Shown: positions 48,931-58,377, numbered from the stretch's first letter. The stretch is 64,000 nt of DNA from Acinetobacter lwoffii (GCF_015602705.1 NZ_CP059081.1:505702-569701), one strand, 5' to 3'. Notes: generated by a model not told the origin, from the letters alone. A program made the numbers and translations.

Positions 48931-50323
48931 TCATCCTTTATTGCAAGAAATTCAGAAGGGTGAAAGTCAAACCCTTGAATTTAAAGAGCAGTTACCGAAA
49001 GGGCAACAGGTGGCAAAGACTCTGATTGCTTTTGCCAATACCAGTGGCGGTAAATTGGTAGTGGGTGTAAGTGATGATCGCCAACTCGTAGGTATTCAAG
49101 ATGATATTTTTGAGTTGCAAGATCAGATCACTTCGATGATCAATGAACTCTGTATGCCGAACATCTATATCGAGAATATCCAAGGCATAGAGTTGCTAGT
49201 GATTGAAGTCAGCCGTGGTTCGTTATTGCCTTATTATCTCAAGCCGCAAGGCAAGGCACAGGGAACCTATATCCGTCTAGGTGCAAGTAATCGTGTGGCA
49301 TCGCCTGAGTATATCCAGCAACTTGAATTGCAACGTCTGAACCAAACTTTTGATGAACAGCCGAATCCGCAATACAGTTTAGATGATATTGATTTACAGC
49401 CTTTAAAGCAAGCCTTTGCTGAGCTGGGCAAAGAACTGTCTTTGCAGAAAATGCGTAATCTTAAATTGATCATTCAGCAAAATGGACAGGATTATCCTAG
49501 TCATGGGTTACTCATTTTGTTGGGGCTTTATGAGCAGGTTGAGATTAAATGCAGCCGCTTTAAAGGCACGACCATGACAGTATTTTTGGATAAAAAAGAA
49601 TACCGTGGCGACTTATTTAGTCAGTTGAAGCAAACAGAGCAATTCATCAAAAACCATCTGCATCTACGTGCAGAAATTTTAGGGTTACAACGTACAGAAA
49701 GTTATGAAATCCCCATTCCTGCTATTCGTGAAGCCTTGGTGAATGCAGTGCTGCACCGTGACTATAGCAATGCAGGGCGTGATATTAAGGTTGGCATTTA
49801 TGATGACATCCTGAATATTGTATCCCCGGGTGGCTTGCCCAATGGTCTGACTGAAGAAGATTTGGCTCAAGGTCGTTCTGAGATCCGTAACCGTGTTTTG
49901 GCGCGTGTGTTTAAAGAGCTGGGTTATATCGAGCAGTGGGGCAGTGGTATTGCCCGTATTAAAGATCTTTGTTTACAAGCAGGTAATGCAGAACCTCAAC
50001 TGAAAGCACAAGGTGATTTTGTCGATTGGGAATTTTATCGTCCTTCGACTGAGAAAATAGGTGGCTCAATAGGTGGCTCAATAGGTGGCTCAATAGGTGG
50101 CTCAATCCAAGAAACTATGCTGACAGATCGTCAAAAAGAGATTTTAGTTTTAATTCAACAGAACCCGAAAATTTCCTATCGTGCTATGGCGGAGCAGCTC
50201 GGTATTAATGAGTCAGCAGTGAAAAAGCATTTGAATCATTTAAAAGATGCAGGTTGGCTTGAGCGTATTGGTGGAACGCGTGGTTATTGGGCGATTAAGA
50301 AAAAAGTTGGGGGTGTTGTGTGA
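48920..50323 (+). CDS. AlbA_2/Schlafen-type ATP-binding protein inside the hsd operon
   Basis: A 467-aa protein. The N-terminal AlbA_2 (Schlafen-like) domain has ESQTLEFKEQLPKG and IAFANTSGGKLVVGVSDD (about 14-52). A RecG-related ATPase-like C-terminal domain has IREALVNAVLHRDYS and QWGSGIARI (about 265-350). Four GGSI repeats (about 380-395) act as a linker before a winged HTH (about 402-465; YRAMAEQLGINESAVKKHL). The gene overlaps hsdM by 11 bp and the hsdS start by 4 bp, so all three are translationally coupled. A regulatory or accessory defence role is inference. Confidence 0.85.
   Translation: MSSDHPLLQEIQKGESQTLEFKEQLPKGQQVAKTLIAFANTSGGKLVVGVSDDRQLVGIQDDIFELQDQITSMINELCMPNIYIENIQGIELLVIEVSRGSLLPYYLKPQGKAQGTYIRLGASNRVASPEYIQQLELQRLNQTFDEQPNPQYSLDDIDLQPLKQAFAELGKELSLQKMRNLKLIIQQNGQDYPSHGLLILLGLYEQVEIKCSRFKGTTMTVFLDKKEYRGDLFSQLKQTEQFIKNHLHLRAEILGLQRTESYEIPIPAIREALVNAVLHRDYSNAGRDIKVGIYDDILNIVSPGGLPNGLTEEDLAQGRSEIRNRVLARVFKELGYIEQWGSGIARIKDLCLQAGNAEPQLKAQGDFVDWEFYRPSTEKIGGSIGGSIGGSIGGSIQETMLTDRQKEILVLIQQNPKISYRAMAEQLGINESAVKKHLNHLKDAGWLERIGGTRGYWAIKKKVGGVV
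50057..50104 (+). repeat. Four tandem 12-bp repeats in the AlbA-type gene
   Basis: ATAGGTGGCTCA is repeated exactly four times, encoding a Gly-Gly-Ser-Ile linker. Being 12 bp it keeps the frame when copies change, so it alters linker length and not expression. Confidence 0.95.
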
Positions 50324-51747
50324 GTTCTACTCTACGTTTGTTTTGGGAAGCTGCGGGCGGTAATGTGCCTGAGCATTGGGAATTTAAAACAATAGATGAG
50401 TTATTAGAGCATCCGAAGGCTATCTCAGTTGGTGTGATGTATCCGGGATCTGATACTGATGGTGGTGTTCCTTTAATTAAGGTTTCTGATGTTAAAAATG
50501 GAGCAATTGCATCACGCCCTTCATTTTGTATCAGTAACAAAGTTGATGAAGAGTATAAAAGGACTCGTTTAAATGGTTCGGAGCTTTTACTGACATTAGT
50601 CGGTAATCCCGGTGATTGTGTAATCGTAACTGATGAAATGTGTGGCTGGAACGTGGCTAGAGCATTGGCTGTGATTCGCCTGAAAGATACTCAATTGCGG
50701 TCTTGGATACGTTATGTACTGGCAAGTAAGCCCGCACAACATTTAATAGAAGCTAGATTAAATACCACAGTTCAAAAAACCTTGAATTTAAAAGATGTAC
50801 GGGAAATTGGCATTCCAATTCCTCCTAGAGAAGAACGTGATTCAATAACAAAAGTAATTGATTCAATTGAGAAAAAGACATTACTTAATACGCAAATTAA
50901 CCAAACACTAGAATCCATCGCCCAAGCCATTTTTAAAAGTTGGTTTATCGACTTTAACCCTGTGCGTGCCAAAATTGCAGCTAAGCAGGAAGGTAATGAT
51001 CCTGAGCTTGCTGCGATGTGTGCGATTAGCGGTAAAAGTGAAGCGGAAATTGAGCAAATGGCAAAAGATGATTTTGCTGAATTACAGGCGACTGCCGCGC
51101 TATTTCCTGATGAGTTAGTAGAGAGTGAGTTAGGGGAAGTGCCGAAGGGGTGGGATGCAACAGCTTTAGGAAATTTTCTTGAAATTAAACGAGGTGGCTC
51201 CCCTAGACCAATTCAAAACTTTATGGCACCTACAGGATATCCATGGGTTAAGATTGCTGATGCAACAGCTGATCCTTCGCCTTTTTTATTTAAAACAAAA
51301 GAATTTATTATAAAAGAAGGGCTGAAAAAAACTGTTTATCTCAAAAAAGGTTCGTTAATATTAACAAATAGTGCAACACCCGGATTACCTAAGTTTTTAG
51401 AATTAGATGCATGTATTCATGATGGATGGTTATATTTTCCTCAAAAAAAACATTTTTCAGATAATTATTTATATTTCTTATTCTTAAAATTAAGAACTCA
51501 ACTAGTTGCTCAGGGTAATGGTAGTGTTTTTACAAACCTAAAAACAGATATTTTGCGTAATCAAGTTGTTTTAGTACCAACTAGAGAGGTTATTGAAAAA
51601 TTTGATCTTCAAGTTGGCAAGATATTAAAAATGATGAAAACTCAGTGTATTCAATCCAGTAATTTATCTGATTTGAGAGATGCTTTATTACCAAAGCTAC
51701 TATCGGGTGAGTTGGACGTGTCGGGTTTACAAATCGAGGTGGCTTGA
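50320..51747 (+). CDS. hsdS: Type I restriction-modification specificity subunit HsdS
   Basis: A 475-aa specificity subunit. Two target-recognition domains (about 15-170 and 285-430) each precede a conserved helical spacer. The central one has ESIAQAIFKSWFIDFNPVRA, a typical HsdS motif, and the end has LRDALLPKLLSGELDVSGL. It chooses the DNA sequence for both modification and restriction. The start is GTG 50320, overlapping the stop of the AlbA-type gene. Confidence 0.95.
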   Translation: MSSTLRLFWEAAGGNVPEHWEFKTIDELLEHPKAISVGVMYPGSDTDGGVPLIKVSDVKNGAIASRPSFCISNKVDEEYKRTRLNGSELLLTLVGNPGDCVIVTDEMCGWNVARALAVIRLKDTQLRSWIRYVLASKPAQHLIEARLNTTVQKTLNLKDVREIGIPIPPREERDSITKVIDSIEKKTLLNTQINQTLESIAQAIFKSWFIDFNPVRAKIAAKQEGNDPELAAMCAISGKSEAEIEQMAKDDFAELQATAALFPDELVESELGEVPKGWDATALGNFLEIKRGGSPRPIQNFMAPTGYPWVKIADATADPSPFLFKTKEFIIKEGLKKTVYLKKGSLILTNSATPGLPKFLELDACIHDGWLYFPQKKHFSDNYLYFLFLKLRTQLVAQGNGSVFTNLKTDILRNQVVLVPTREVIEKFDLQVGKILKMMKTQCIQSSNLSDLRDALLPKLLSGELDVSGLQIEVA

Positions 51748-51749
51748 GC

Positions 51750-52448
51750 GTGAGTGTTTTTAATATTTATTGTGATGAAAGCTGTCATCTCGAAAATGAT
51801 GGCTTTGCTGCAATGGTACTTGGTGCAATATGGTGCCCAGATTCACATCATAAGTATTTAGCAAGAAAAGTTAAGCAACTCAAAAAAGAATTTGAGATCT
51901 CTGCAAATAATGAAATTAAATGGACGAAAGTTTCTAAAAGCAAACTCCCATTTTATAAAGCACTCGTAGATTTATTTTTTGATGAACCTCTTCTTTATTT
52001 TAGAGGTGTTGTGATTCCAGATAAAAGTAAATTAAATCATGCAAACTTTATGCAGAGTCACGATGATTTTTATTATAAGCAATGGTACTTACTGCTGAAT
52101 CGTTTAATTGCACCAAATCATAATTACAAAATCTATTTAGATATCAAAGATACTAAGGGACAAGAGAAAGTAACAAAGTTGCGTGAGGTTTTATGCAATG
52201 CGAATTATGATTTTGATCGCACTATTATCCATTCAATAGATTTGGTGCAATCACATGATGTTTTGTTGCTACAGTTAGCAGACTTGTTTATAGGTGCTTT
52301 ATCGTATTTACATAGAGGGCTAAAGACGAGTGAAGCGAAGCTTGAACTCATTCATTATTTACAAAATCGTTCACGATTGAGCCTGCAGCAAAGTACATTG
52401 CTTAAAGCGGAAAAGTTTAATTTGTTCATATGGAGTCCTCAATATTGA
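51750..52448 (+). CDS. DUF3800 domain protein
   Basis: A protein of about 232 aa with the DUF3800 start VFNIYCDESCHLEN. A middle part with IKDTKGQEKVTKLREVL precedes the QLADLFIGALSYLHRG motif, where the conserved D-x5-G resembles RNase H-like folds proposed for this family. The start is set at GTG 51750 behind AGGTGG; TTG 51744 is too close to it. It lies between hsdS and hsdR. DUF3800 genes recur in phage-defence neighbourhoods; the activity here is unknown. Confidence 0.85.
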   Translation: MSVFNIYCDESCHLENDGFAAMVLGAIWCPDSHHKYLARKVKQLKKEFEISANNEIKWTKVSKSKLPFYKALVDLFFDEPLLYFRGVVIPDKSKLNHANFMQSHDDFYYKQWYLLLNRLIAPNHNYKIYLDIKDTKGQEKVTKLREVLCNANYDFDRTIIHSIDLVQSHDVLLLQLADLFIGALSYLHRGLKTSEAKLELIHYLQNRSRLSLQQSTLLKAEKFNLFIWSPQY

Positions 52449-52951
52449 ATACTCCTCCTGAACTGATTGCTTTTGCGGGATTTGATAGCTGGAATGACTA
52501 TGAAAATGAAATCTATGCAATTTATTTAGAAACAGTCGTCAATGCCAACTTATTGTTTTTGAATACACCAGTAAAAGTCAGATTTCGTCCGACAACAAAA
52601 GATAAAGCTTTTGGCTTTTGGCATTTGATTTCTGAAGCTGCAGATCAAAATAATAAAAATGAAGAGGACAGACTTCCAGATCTAAAGCGTTGTGAGAGAA
52701 TTCGGTGGGTGGCTTGGTGTATAATGAATGTACATCAAGCAGGTTTTCTATATTGGGAAAATCAGCGCGGTAGAGAAACACATGTTGTTATTTGGGCGGA
52801 ACATCTGGATTTTGTTGTTATTTTAGCTAAGCGTAAAACAGATTTAGATGAAAAATATTATTTATTGAAAACAGCGTATTGCCTAAGAGAGCACACAAAA
52901 CGGAAACTTAGAAAAGAATATGAAAGTTTTCATACCCCTAAAAAAGGCTAA
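52430..52951 (+). CDS. Possible RelE/barnase-like (PBECR-type) protein
   Basis: A 173-aa protein overlapping the end of the DUF3800 gene by 19 bp. It has FGFWHLISEA, then DRLPDLKRCERIRWVAW, a WENQRGRETHVVIW strand and YYLLKTAYCLREHTKRKLRK. The layout resembles phage-associated barnase/EndoU/ColicinE5/RelE-like nuclease (PBECR) domains as I remember them: His at the start, an R-C-E-R-I-x-W block, R-E-T-H, and a final H-x3-K-x2-K. The RNase assignment is tentative. Together with DUF3800 it forms a two-gene insert between hsdS and hsdR. Confidence 0.6.
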   Translation: MESSILNTPPELIAFAGFDSWNDYENEIYAIYLETVVNANLLFLNTPVKVRFRPTTKDKAFGFWHLISEAADQNNKNEEDRLPDLKRCERIRWVAWCIMNVHQAGFLYWENQRGRETHVVIWAEHLDFVVILAKRKTDLDEKYYLLKTAYCLREHTKRKLRKEYESFHTPKKG

Positions 52952-53126
52952 AGCCCCGATATATTACTATATAAGGACTTCGTATACTCCTTCTACACTC
53001 GGTAGATGAGCTAGGCACATTATAAGTAAACTGATATAGGGTCGCAATAGCAGTTACAAAAGATAATGTCTATATAAATGGTAATTAAAGATCAGAATTT
53101 AAAGTTTAAATGAATAGGGGGAATCC

Positions 53127-56100
53127 ATGAACGAAACACAACTTGAAAACCTTTGCCTCGATTGGTTCGCCGAAAATGGCTGGGAAGTCGTTCATGGTAT
53201 TGATATTGCACCGGATAGCAGTAATCCTCTACGCAAAGACTATAAACAGATTTTAATCGAAGCTGATTTACAGGCGGCTTTTGAACGCTTAAATCCCCAT
53301 TTGCCTGCAAGCTGTTTTGAGCAGGTTTGGCAAAAACTGAGCAAGCCTGAAAATTTGGATTTAGTCATTAATAACCGTGCTTTCCACCGTATGTTATTGG
53401 AAGGTGTACCTGTCACCTATAAGAAACAGGACGATTGGGTACATGACCATGCCTTCTTGGTGGATTTCAGCCATGTGCATCAAAACCGATTTGTGGCGAT
53501 TAATCAATTTACTATTCTAGGTACTAAACAACCTCGACGTCCTGATATCATTTGCTTTATCAACGGTATTCCGTTTGCTGTGTTGGAGTTAAAAAGTCCA
53601 ACCGATGAAAATGCGGATATTTGGGATGCCTTTAACCAGCTGCAAACCTATAAAGAAGAAATCTCGGATCTGTTTGTTTTTAATGAAGCCTTGGTGGTGA
53701 GTGATGGCGTAACGGCTCGTGTGGGTTCACTGACTGCGAATCAGGAACGCTTTTTGCCGTGGCGTACCATCAAGAATGAAGATGATAAACCTGCTTTAGA
53801 ATGGGAACTAGAAACGGTGATTCGAGGCTTCTTTGACCGAGAATTGTTTCTTGATTACATCCGATTCTTTGTGTTGTTTGAAACAGATGGCGAAAAGATC
53901 ATTAAGAAAATTGCAGGCTACCATCAATTCCATGCGGTTAGAGAAGCCGTACAAGCGACCATTGCGGCAGCCAATCCGAATGGGGATAAGAAAGCAGGTG
54001 TTGTTTGGCATACCCAAGGCTCGGGTAAAAGTATCTCTATGTGTTGCTATGCAGGCAAGCTATTACAGCAGCCCGCTATGCACAACCCAACCTTGTTAAT
54101 CGTGACTGACCGTAATGACTTGGATGGACAGCTCTTTGAAACCTTTAGCAATGCTCAAGAATTATTAAAGCAAACGCCAGTACAAGCCAATAACCGCGAT
54201 GAGCTAAGACAGCTTTTGGCTGAGCGTGAGTCTGGTGGCATCATCTTTACCACAGTACAAAAATTCGCATTACTAGAAGGTGAGAGTGAGCATCCATTAT
54301 TGAATGGACGCCATAATATTGTTGTGATGTCAGATGAAGCACATCGTAGCCAATATGGTCTGAAAGCAAAACTGAGCAATGATGGCACATACAAGTTCGG
54401 CTATGCCAAGCATATGCGCGATGCCTTAAAGAATGCTGCTTTTATTGGCTTTACTGGAACCCCGATTTCGAGTGAGGATAAAGACACCCGAGCTGTCTTT
54501 GGTGATTATGTTTCCATCTATGACATTCAGGATGCCGTCGATGATGGTGCAACCGTCCCAATCTACTACGAATCACGCTTGGCAAAGCTGGACATCAATC
54601 AGACTGAAATTGAAGATTTATCTGATCAAGTCGATGAAGTTGTAGAAGATGAAGAAGATGTTGGTAACCGAGAAAAGACCAAGAGTGAGTGGAGCCGACT
54701 AGAAAAACTGGTGGGTGCCACACCACGACTAAAACAGATTGCTGCGGATTTAGTCACACACTTTGAAGCCCGAACCGAAGCCACGGCAGGTAAAGGTATG
54801 ATTGTCACGATGAGCCGAGAGATTTGTGTTCATCTCTACAATGAGATTGTTGCTTTGCGCCCAGATTGGCATGACCCTGATCCTGAAAAGGGTAAAATCA
54901 AAATTGTGATGACAGGTTCAGCTTCAGATAAACCATTGTTACAGCCACATATTTACAACAAGCAAGTTAAAAAGCGTCTGGAAAAACGATTCAAGGATGT
55001 AAACGATCCCCTGCAACTGGTGATTGTACGCGATATGTGGCTTACAGGTTTTGATGCACCGTGTACACACACCATGTATATCGATAAGCCAATGAAAGGC
55101 CATAACCTCATGCAGGCCATTGCACGTGTGAACCGTGTTTTTAAAGATAAGCAGGGTGGACTAGTTGTTGACTATATCGGCATTGCTAATGAATTGAAGC
55201 AAGCATTAAAAACCTATACCGATGCCAAAGGTAAAGGTGAGCCGACTTTACGTGCAGAAGAAGCCTATGCAGTTCTTGCTGAAAAGATGGATGCCATACG
55301 AGGAATGTTTGCCAAAACCAATGAGCAGGTAGGCATGGATTTAAGTGCTTATGAAACTCAGGCACACCGACTGATTATCTCCGCAGCTAACTATGTGCTG
55401 AGCTTAAAGGATGGTAAAAAGCGTTTTCTTGATTTAGTCCTGGCAACCAATAAAGCCTTCTCTTTATGCAGCACCTTGGATGAAGCGAAGAACCTGCACA
55501 AAGAAATTGCCTTTTACTCAGCCATTAAAGCGGTCATTAGCAAGCATACCTCTGTAGATCGTAAACTGTCGCAAGCTGAAAAGGACAGTACACTAAAACA
55601 GATTCTGGATAATGCTGTCATTGCAGATGGGGTAACAGATGTTTTTGCAATGTGTGGTTTAGATAAACCAAACATTGGCTTGCTTTCAGATGAGTTCTTA
55701 GAAGATGTACGGCAGATGCCATATCGTAATTTGGCAGTTGAACTTCTAGAAAAGTTGTTGAATGACGGCATTAAAGCAAAGACGCGAAACAATGTGGTAC
55801 AGGAAAAACGCTTCTCTGACCGTTTGCAGGAAACCTTGAGGAAATACAATAACCGAGCGATTGAAACTTCTCAGGTCATTGAAGAACTCATTCAAATGGC
55901 AAAAGAATTTCAGGCAGAGATGCAGCGTGAAGCATCACTTGGGTTAAATCCAGATGAAATCGCTTTCTACGATGCCTTGGCGAATAATGAAAGTGCTGTC
56001 AGAGAGCTTGGAGACGATACGCTGAAACAGATCGCACGAGAGATTACAGAGAAGCTACGGAAATCAACGACGGTCGATTGGCAGGTTCGGGATAGTGTGC

Positions 56101-56231
56101 GTGCTCAGCTGAAAATATTAGTACGTCGTACTTTGCAGCGTTGGAAGTATCCACCTGATAAAGCAGCTGAAGCGATTGAGTTAGTGATGAAGCAGGCTGA
56201 GCAGTTGTCGAATGCTTGGACGAGTGGATAA
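53127..56231 (+). CDS. hsdR: Type I restriction enzyme subunit HsdR
   Basis: A 1034-aa restriction subunit, full length. The N-terminal nuclease core has [20 protein letters not shown], with the Asp and Glu-x-Lys of a PD-(D/E)XK site. The motor has Walker A QGSGKS (Gly298 onward), the DEAH box [10 protein letters not shown] (Asp403), TGTPI, and late helicase motifs ([21 protein letters not shown]). A helical C-terminus contacts HsdM. It translocates and cuts unmethylated DNA. It has its own 175-bp upstream gap, so it may use a separate promoter from hsdMS. Confidence 0.97.
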   Translation: MNETQLENLCLDWFAENGWEVVHGIDIAPDSSNPLRKDYKQILIEADLQAAFERLNPHLPASCFEQVWQKLSKPENLDLVINNRAFHRMLLEGVPVTYKKQDDWVHDHAFLVDFSHVHQNRFVAINQFTILGTKQPRRPDIICFINGIPFAVLELKSPTDENADIWDAFNQLQTYKEEISDLFVFNEALVVSDGVTARVGSLTANQERFLPWRTIKNEDDKPALEWELETVIRGFFDRELFLDYIRFFVLFETDGEKIIKKIAGYHQFHAVREAVQATIAAANPNGDKKAGVVWHTQGSGKSISMCCYAGKLLQQPAMHNPTLLIVTDRNDLDGQLFETFSNAQELLKQTPVQANNRDELRQLLAERESGGIIFTTVQKFALLEGESEHPLLNGRHNIVVMSDEAHRSQYGLKAKLSNDGTYKFGYAKHMRDALKNAAFIGFTGTPISSEDKDTRAVFGDYVSIYDIQDAVDDGATVPIYYESRLAKLDINQTEIEDLSDQVDEVVEDEEDVGNREKTKSEWSRLEKLVGATPRLKQIAADLVTHFEARTEATAGKGMIVTMSREICVHLYNEIVALRPDWHDPDPEKGKIKIVMTGSASDKPLLQPHIYNKQVKKRLEKRFKDVNDPLQLVIVRDMWLTGFDAPCTHTMYIDKPMKGHNLMQAIARVNRVFKDKQGGLVVDYIGIANELKQALKTYTDAKGKGEPTLRAEEAYAVLAEKMDAIRGMFAKTNEQVGMDLSAYETQAHRLIISAANYVLSLKDGKKRFLDLVLATNKAFSLCSTLDEAKNLHKEIAFYSAIKAVISKHTSVDRKLSQAEKDSTLKQILDNAVIADGVTDVFAMCGLDKPNIGLLSDEFLEDVRQMPYRNLAVELLEKLLNDGIKAKTRNNVVQEKRFSDRLQETLRKYNNRAIETSQVIEELIQMAKEFQAEMQREASLGLNPDEIAFYDALANNESAVRELGDDTLKQIAREITEKLRKSTTVDWQVRDSVRAQLKILVRRTLQRWKYPPDKAAEAIELVMKQAEQLSNAWTSG

Positions 56232-56289
56232 GTCAAATTCAATCAATATTAGACTTGTAAATGATCCAAAACTCCATACATATTTTTTA

Positions 56290-56333
56290 AATGAATTATA
56301 AGGATAAAATATTTTTTATCCTTATAATTCATT
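56290..56333 (+). terminator. AT-rich hairpin after hsdR
   Basis: AATGAATTATAAGGATAAAA and TTTTATCCTTATAATTCATT pair fully around a short AT loop, about 60 bp after the hsdR stop. It is a likely terminator or message stabiliser. Confidence 0.65.
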
Positions 56334-56450
56334 GTCTTTAGTGAGGAAATAATACTAAAATAGCAATTTGATTAAATGAAATATAACACTTTTTTGTAAA
56401 ATCGAAATTTTAATGAAAATTAAAATATTAAATTAAGGGGTAGCACCAGA

Positions 56451-57068
56451 ATGAAAGGTACATTATTAGATTTTAGTATTCAAACAAATGAAGGGATTAT
56501 TACTGGTCAAGATAATAATCGATATAAGTTTACAGGTGCTGAGTGGAAAGAAAATGTTTCCCCAAGCCGCGGACAGCAAGTCGATTTTGAAGTCAGTGAG
56601 TCTGGTCAGGCTGTTGGTATTTATCTTGAGTATCCAGCTCAAGCTCTAGCAAAAAAACAAATTTCTGCATCAACAGGCACAGCTGTAGAATTAAAAGATG
56701 AAGCAAATTATAACCTTCTCGACTGGTCAATGAAATGTATGCGGAAGTATGTCGATTTTTCTGGGCGTGCAAGACGTAAAGAGTATTGGTATTTCTACCT
56801 ATTCCAGATTATTGTCGGATTCGGTCTAGGGATAATTGCTGCCATACTTGACTTAAGTGATGATGGGTTGAATGGTATTATGGCTTTGATGTATTTAGTC
56901 TTTTTACTACCGAACTTATCTGTTCTTGCACGCCGACTGCATGACGTGAATCGTTCTGGATGGTGGATGCTTATTTCATTGACAATTATTGGACTTATTC
57001 CTCTATTTATTTGGTTGGTTTCAGAAACAAAGCAAGAATCAAACCAATGGGGACAACCTGCAAAATAA
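56451..57068 (+). CDS. DUF805 membrane protein with N-terminal OB-like domain
   Basis: A 205-aa protein. Residues 1 to about 60 (GTLLDFSIQTNEGIITGQDN, GQQVDFEV) resemble a cold-shock/OB-type small beta-barrel. Residues from about 85 form a DUF805 domain with RARRKEYWYFYLFQII, three or four membrane spans and the ARRLHDVNRSGWW motif. DUF805 proteins are inner-membrane proteins of unknown role. It is the last intact gene inside the island. Its link to the hsd locus is only positional. Confidence 0.85.
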   Translation: MKGTLLDFSIQTNEGIITGQDNNRYKFTGAEWKENVSPSRGQQVDFEVSESGQAVGIYLEYPAQALAKKQISASTGTAVELKDEANYNLLDWSMKCMRKYVDFSGRARRKEYWYFYLFQIIVGFGLGIIAAILDLSDDGLNGIMALMYLVFLLPNLSVLARRLHDVNRSGWWMLISLTIIGLIPLFIWLVSETKQESNQWGQPAK

Positions 57069-57380
57069 TTGAGCTAAGGGCTTTCTGCTAGTTTGTGGGA
57101 AGCCTTATTTTCTGTTCAAATTATGCTGCATCAAGTGAATGCTATACAATAAATTATGATTATCACCTTGGCACGTAATTGAGATAAGCATTGCTTTTTA
57201 AGTATTCGTAGACTTTGAGGATGCTGTGTTTTAATCTCAAGCATATTTTATTAACTTTTTTAGCTTTGACTGCCTGTTAAATTATCAGAATAAATAATAA
57301 TGACTGGATATTTTACACCAAATTTACGCCACTAAAATTCAAAAATACTATAAATAATTGTTTTTAAAGGGTAAAATTTA
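57069..57380. other. Gene-free right end of the island
   Basis: About 310 bp with no intact gene. A 19-codon frame (57220-57279) reads like a truncated signal sequence ending ALTAC before a stop, possibly a lipoprotein remnant. A TTTACGCCA motif at 57323-57331 matches the candidate arm sites at the left end. Confidence 0.4.
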
Positions 57381-57458
57381 TCATGATGTCCAATCCATCA
57401 TTGGCGCAACACTGATTCGTGGTTGAAGTTTATTTTCAATGGTGGTCAGATCAGTCAT
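57381..57458 (-). pseudogene. dusA: Displaced original 5' end of dusA
   Basis: On the minus strand this reads MTDLTTIENKLQPR then ISVAPMMDWTS and stop, in frame. The second block is identical to residues 15-24 of the resident DusA (ISVAPMMDWT); the first 14 codons differ from the resident MSILSKPSNTQNPR. It is the chromosomal start of dusA cut off when the island integrated. It may still be transcribed from the original dusA promoter. Confidence 0.9.
57388..57419. repeat. attR of the dusA island
   Basis: The 32-bp right copy of the attachment repeat, differing from attL only at 57402 (T against C at 24382). It lies within the displaced dusA start. Confidence 0.92.
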
Positions 57459-57502
57459 TCAAAATCACGCCTTAACGAAATGGAAGAAAGAAGAAGCAAT
57501 CC

Positions 57503-57622
57503 ATGCAATCACTCAGCTATTGGTTTTTGGCTAAAACCGGATCGGCTGACGTCGCAAAAAGAGGGCGTAATACTAGCATAAAATCAGAAAAACCACCCGG
57601 CGAACTTGAGCTAGCCCGGTAA
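57503..57622 (+). other. Degraded or tiny ORF, 39 codons
   Basis: A frame MQSLSYWFLAKTGSADVAKR and onward ends ELELAR then stop, after which the same frame stays open (IQGMKEEIKLEFPVKL). It may be a broken gene just outside attR. I cannot name a family. Confidence 0.3.
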
Positions 57623-57732
57623 ATCCAGGGAATGAAAGAAGAAATAAAATTGGAATTCCCAGTCAAGTTGGAATGGTATATTTTGATAGGAGAAAGATGA
57701 AGATAAAAATTTTAGAAATAAGGAGAATAATC

Positions 57733-58377
57733 ATGTTGTTATTGGAGGAAATTTATAAAAGCCATAAAGCACAAAATTCGGCACATTTTAATTTAAGAAT
57801 TCATCGGGGCTTAGGCTGGTTTAAAAAATCGCTAGACTTGGATCAGGATCTGGATTTTAAGTTTATCAGCCTGTGGATCAGCTTTCAGGCGATTTATGCA
57901 GATGAGAGTGATCTAGTTCAAGATCAAAGCAAGCTGCAGCAGTTTCTGGAAACACTCTGCCAAAAGGATCTGGATCAGAAAATTAATCATATTCTCTGGG
58001 ACAAATACCACCAGCCGATTCGCTCACTCTTGGCCAGTCCCTATGTGGAACAAAGCTTTTGGGATTATCGCCATCAGAAAATTAGTCTGGAAAGCTGTCA
58101 AGCTGATCTGGAAACACAGAAAAAAAATATACAGCATGCTTTAAAAGAACGAAATTCTGTTGAAATTTTAGCTGGAATATTTCAGCGTTTATCTACCTTG
58201 CACCATCAGATAATGCAGGGTGGCGCCACGTATCACAGCTCGCTGAATTATAAATCATTAGAGGAAAGCTGCCGGATTCTGGCAGCCTTATTGCCGGTTT
58301 TTATCTGTATTTTATTGGAAAATTCACAAACTCTTGATCTGAATAAGCCTTATTATCCGGCGGCGCAAGTCAGCTAA
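57733..58377 (+). CDS. HEPN-like protein with altered catalytic motif
   Basis: A helical protein of about 214 aa. GWFKKSLDLDQDLDFKFISL and WISFQAIYADES match an Apea-like HEPN family. The C-terminal motif, usually of RN-x4-HGGAT form, reads HHQIMQGGATYHSSLN here, so the Arg-Asn and His of the putative RNase site appear replaced. The frame opens at 57673, but ATG 57733 has AAGGAG upstream and starts the domain. It lies just right of the island on the chromosome. Function unknown. Confidence 0.65.
   Translation: MLLLEEIYKSHKAQNSAHFNLRIHRGLGWFKKSLDLDQDLDFKFISLWISFQAIYADESDLVQDQSKLQQFLETLCQKDLDQKINHILWDKYHQPIRSLLASPYVEQSFWDYRHQKISLESCQADLETQKKNIQHALKERNSVEILAGIFQRLSTLHHQIMQGGATYHSSLNYKSLEESCRILAALLPVFICILLENSQTLDLNKPYYPAAQVS

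Larger units (their letters stand above)
24368..57419. mobile_element. dusA-integrated genomic island, about 33 kb
   Basis: The island is delimited by a 32-bp direct repeat (24368-24399 and 57388-57419, one mismatch) derived from codons of dusA. It carries a tyrosine integrase immediately inside the left end and candidate integrase arm sites near both ends. The displaced 5' end of dusA lies beside the right repeat. dusA is an established integration site for this kind of element. Content: integration module, replication/recombination-like genes, potassium transport cargo, and a type I restriction locus. No conjugation, relaxase or phage structural genes are visible, so self-transfer is not supported. 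Confidence 0.9.

Noticed and set aside
24368..57419. Whether the island is a prophage or a conjugative element
   Set aside because: No capsid, terminase, tail, relaxase or type IV secretion genes are visible, so neither label is supported.
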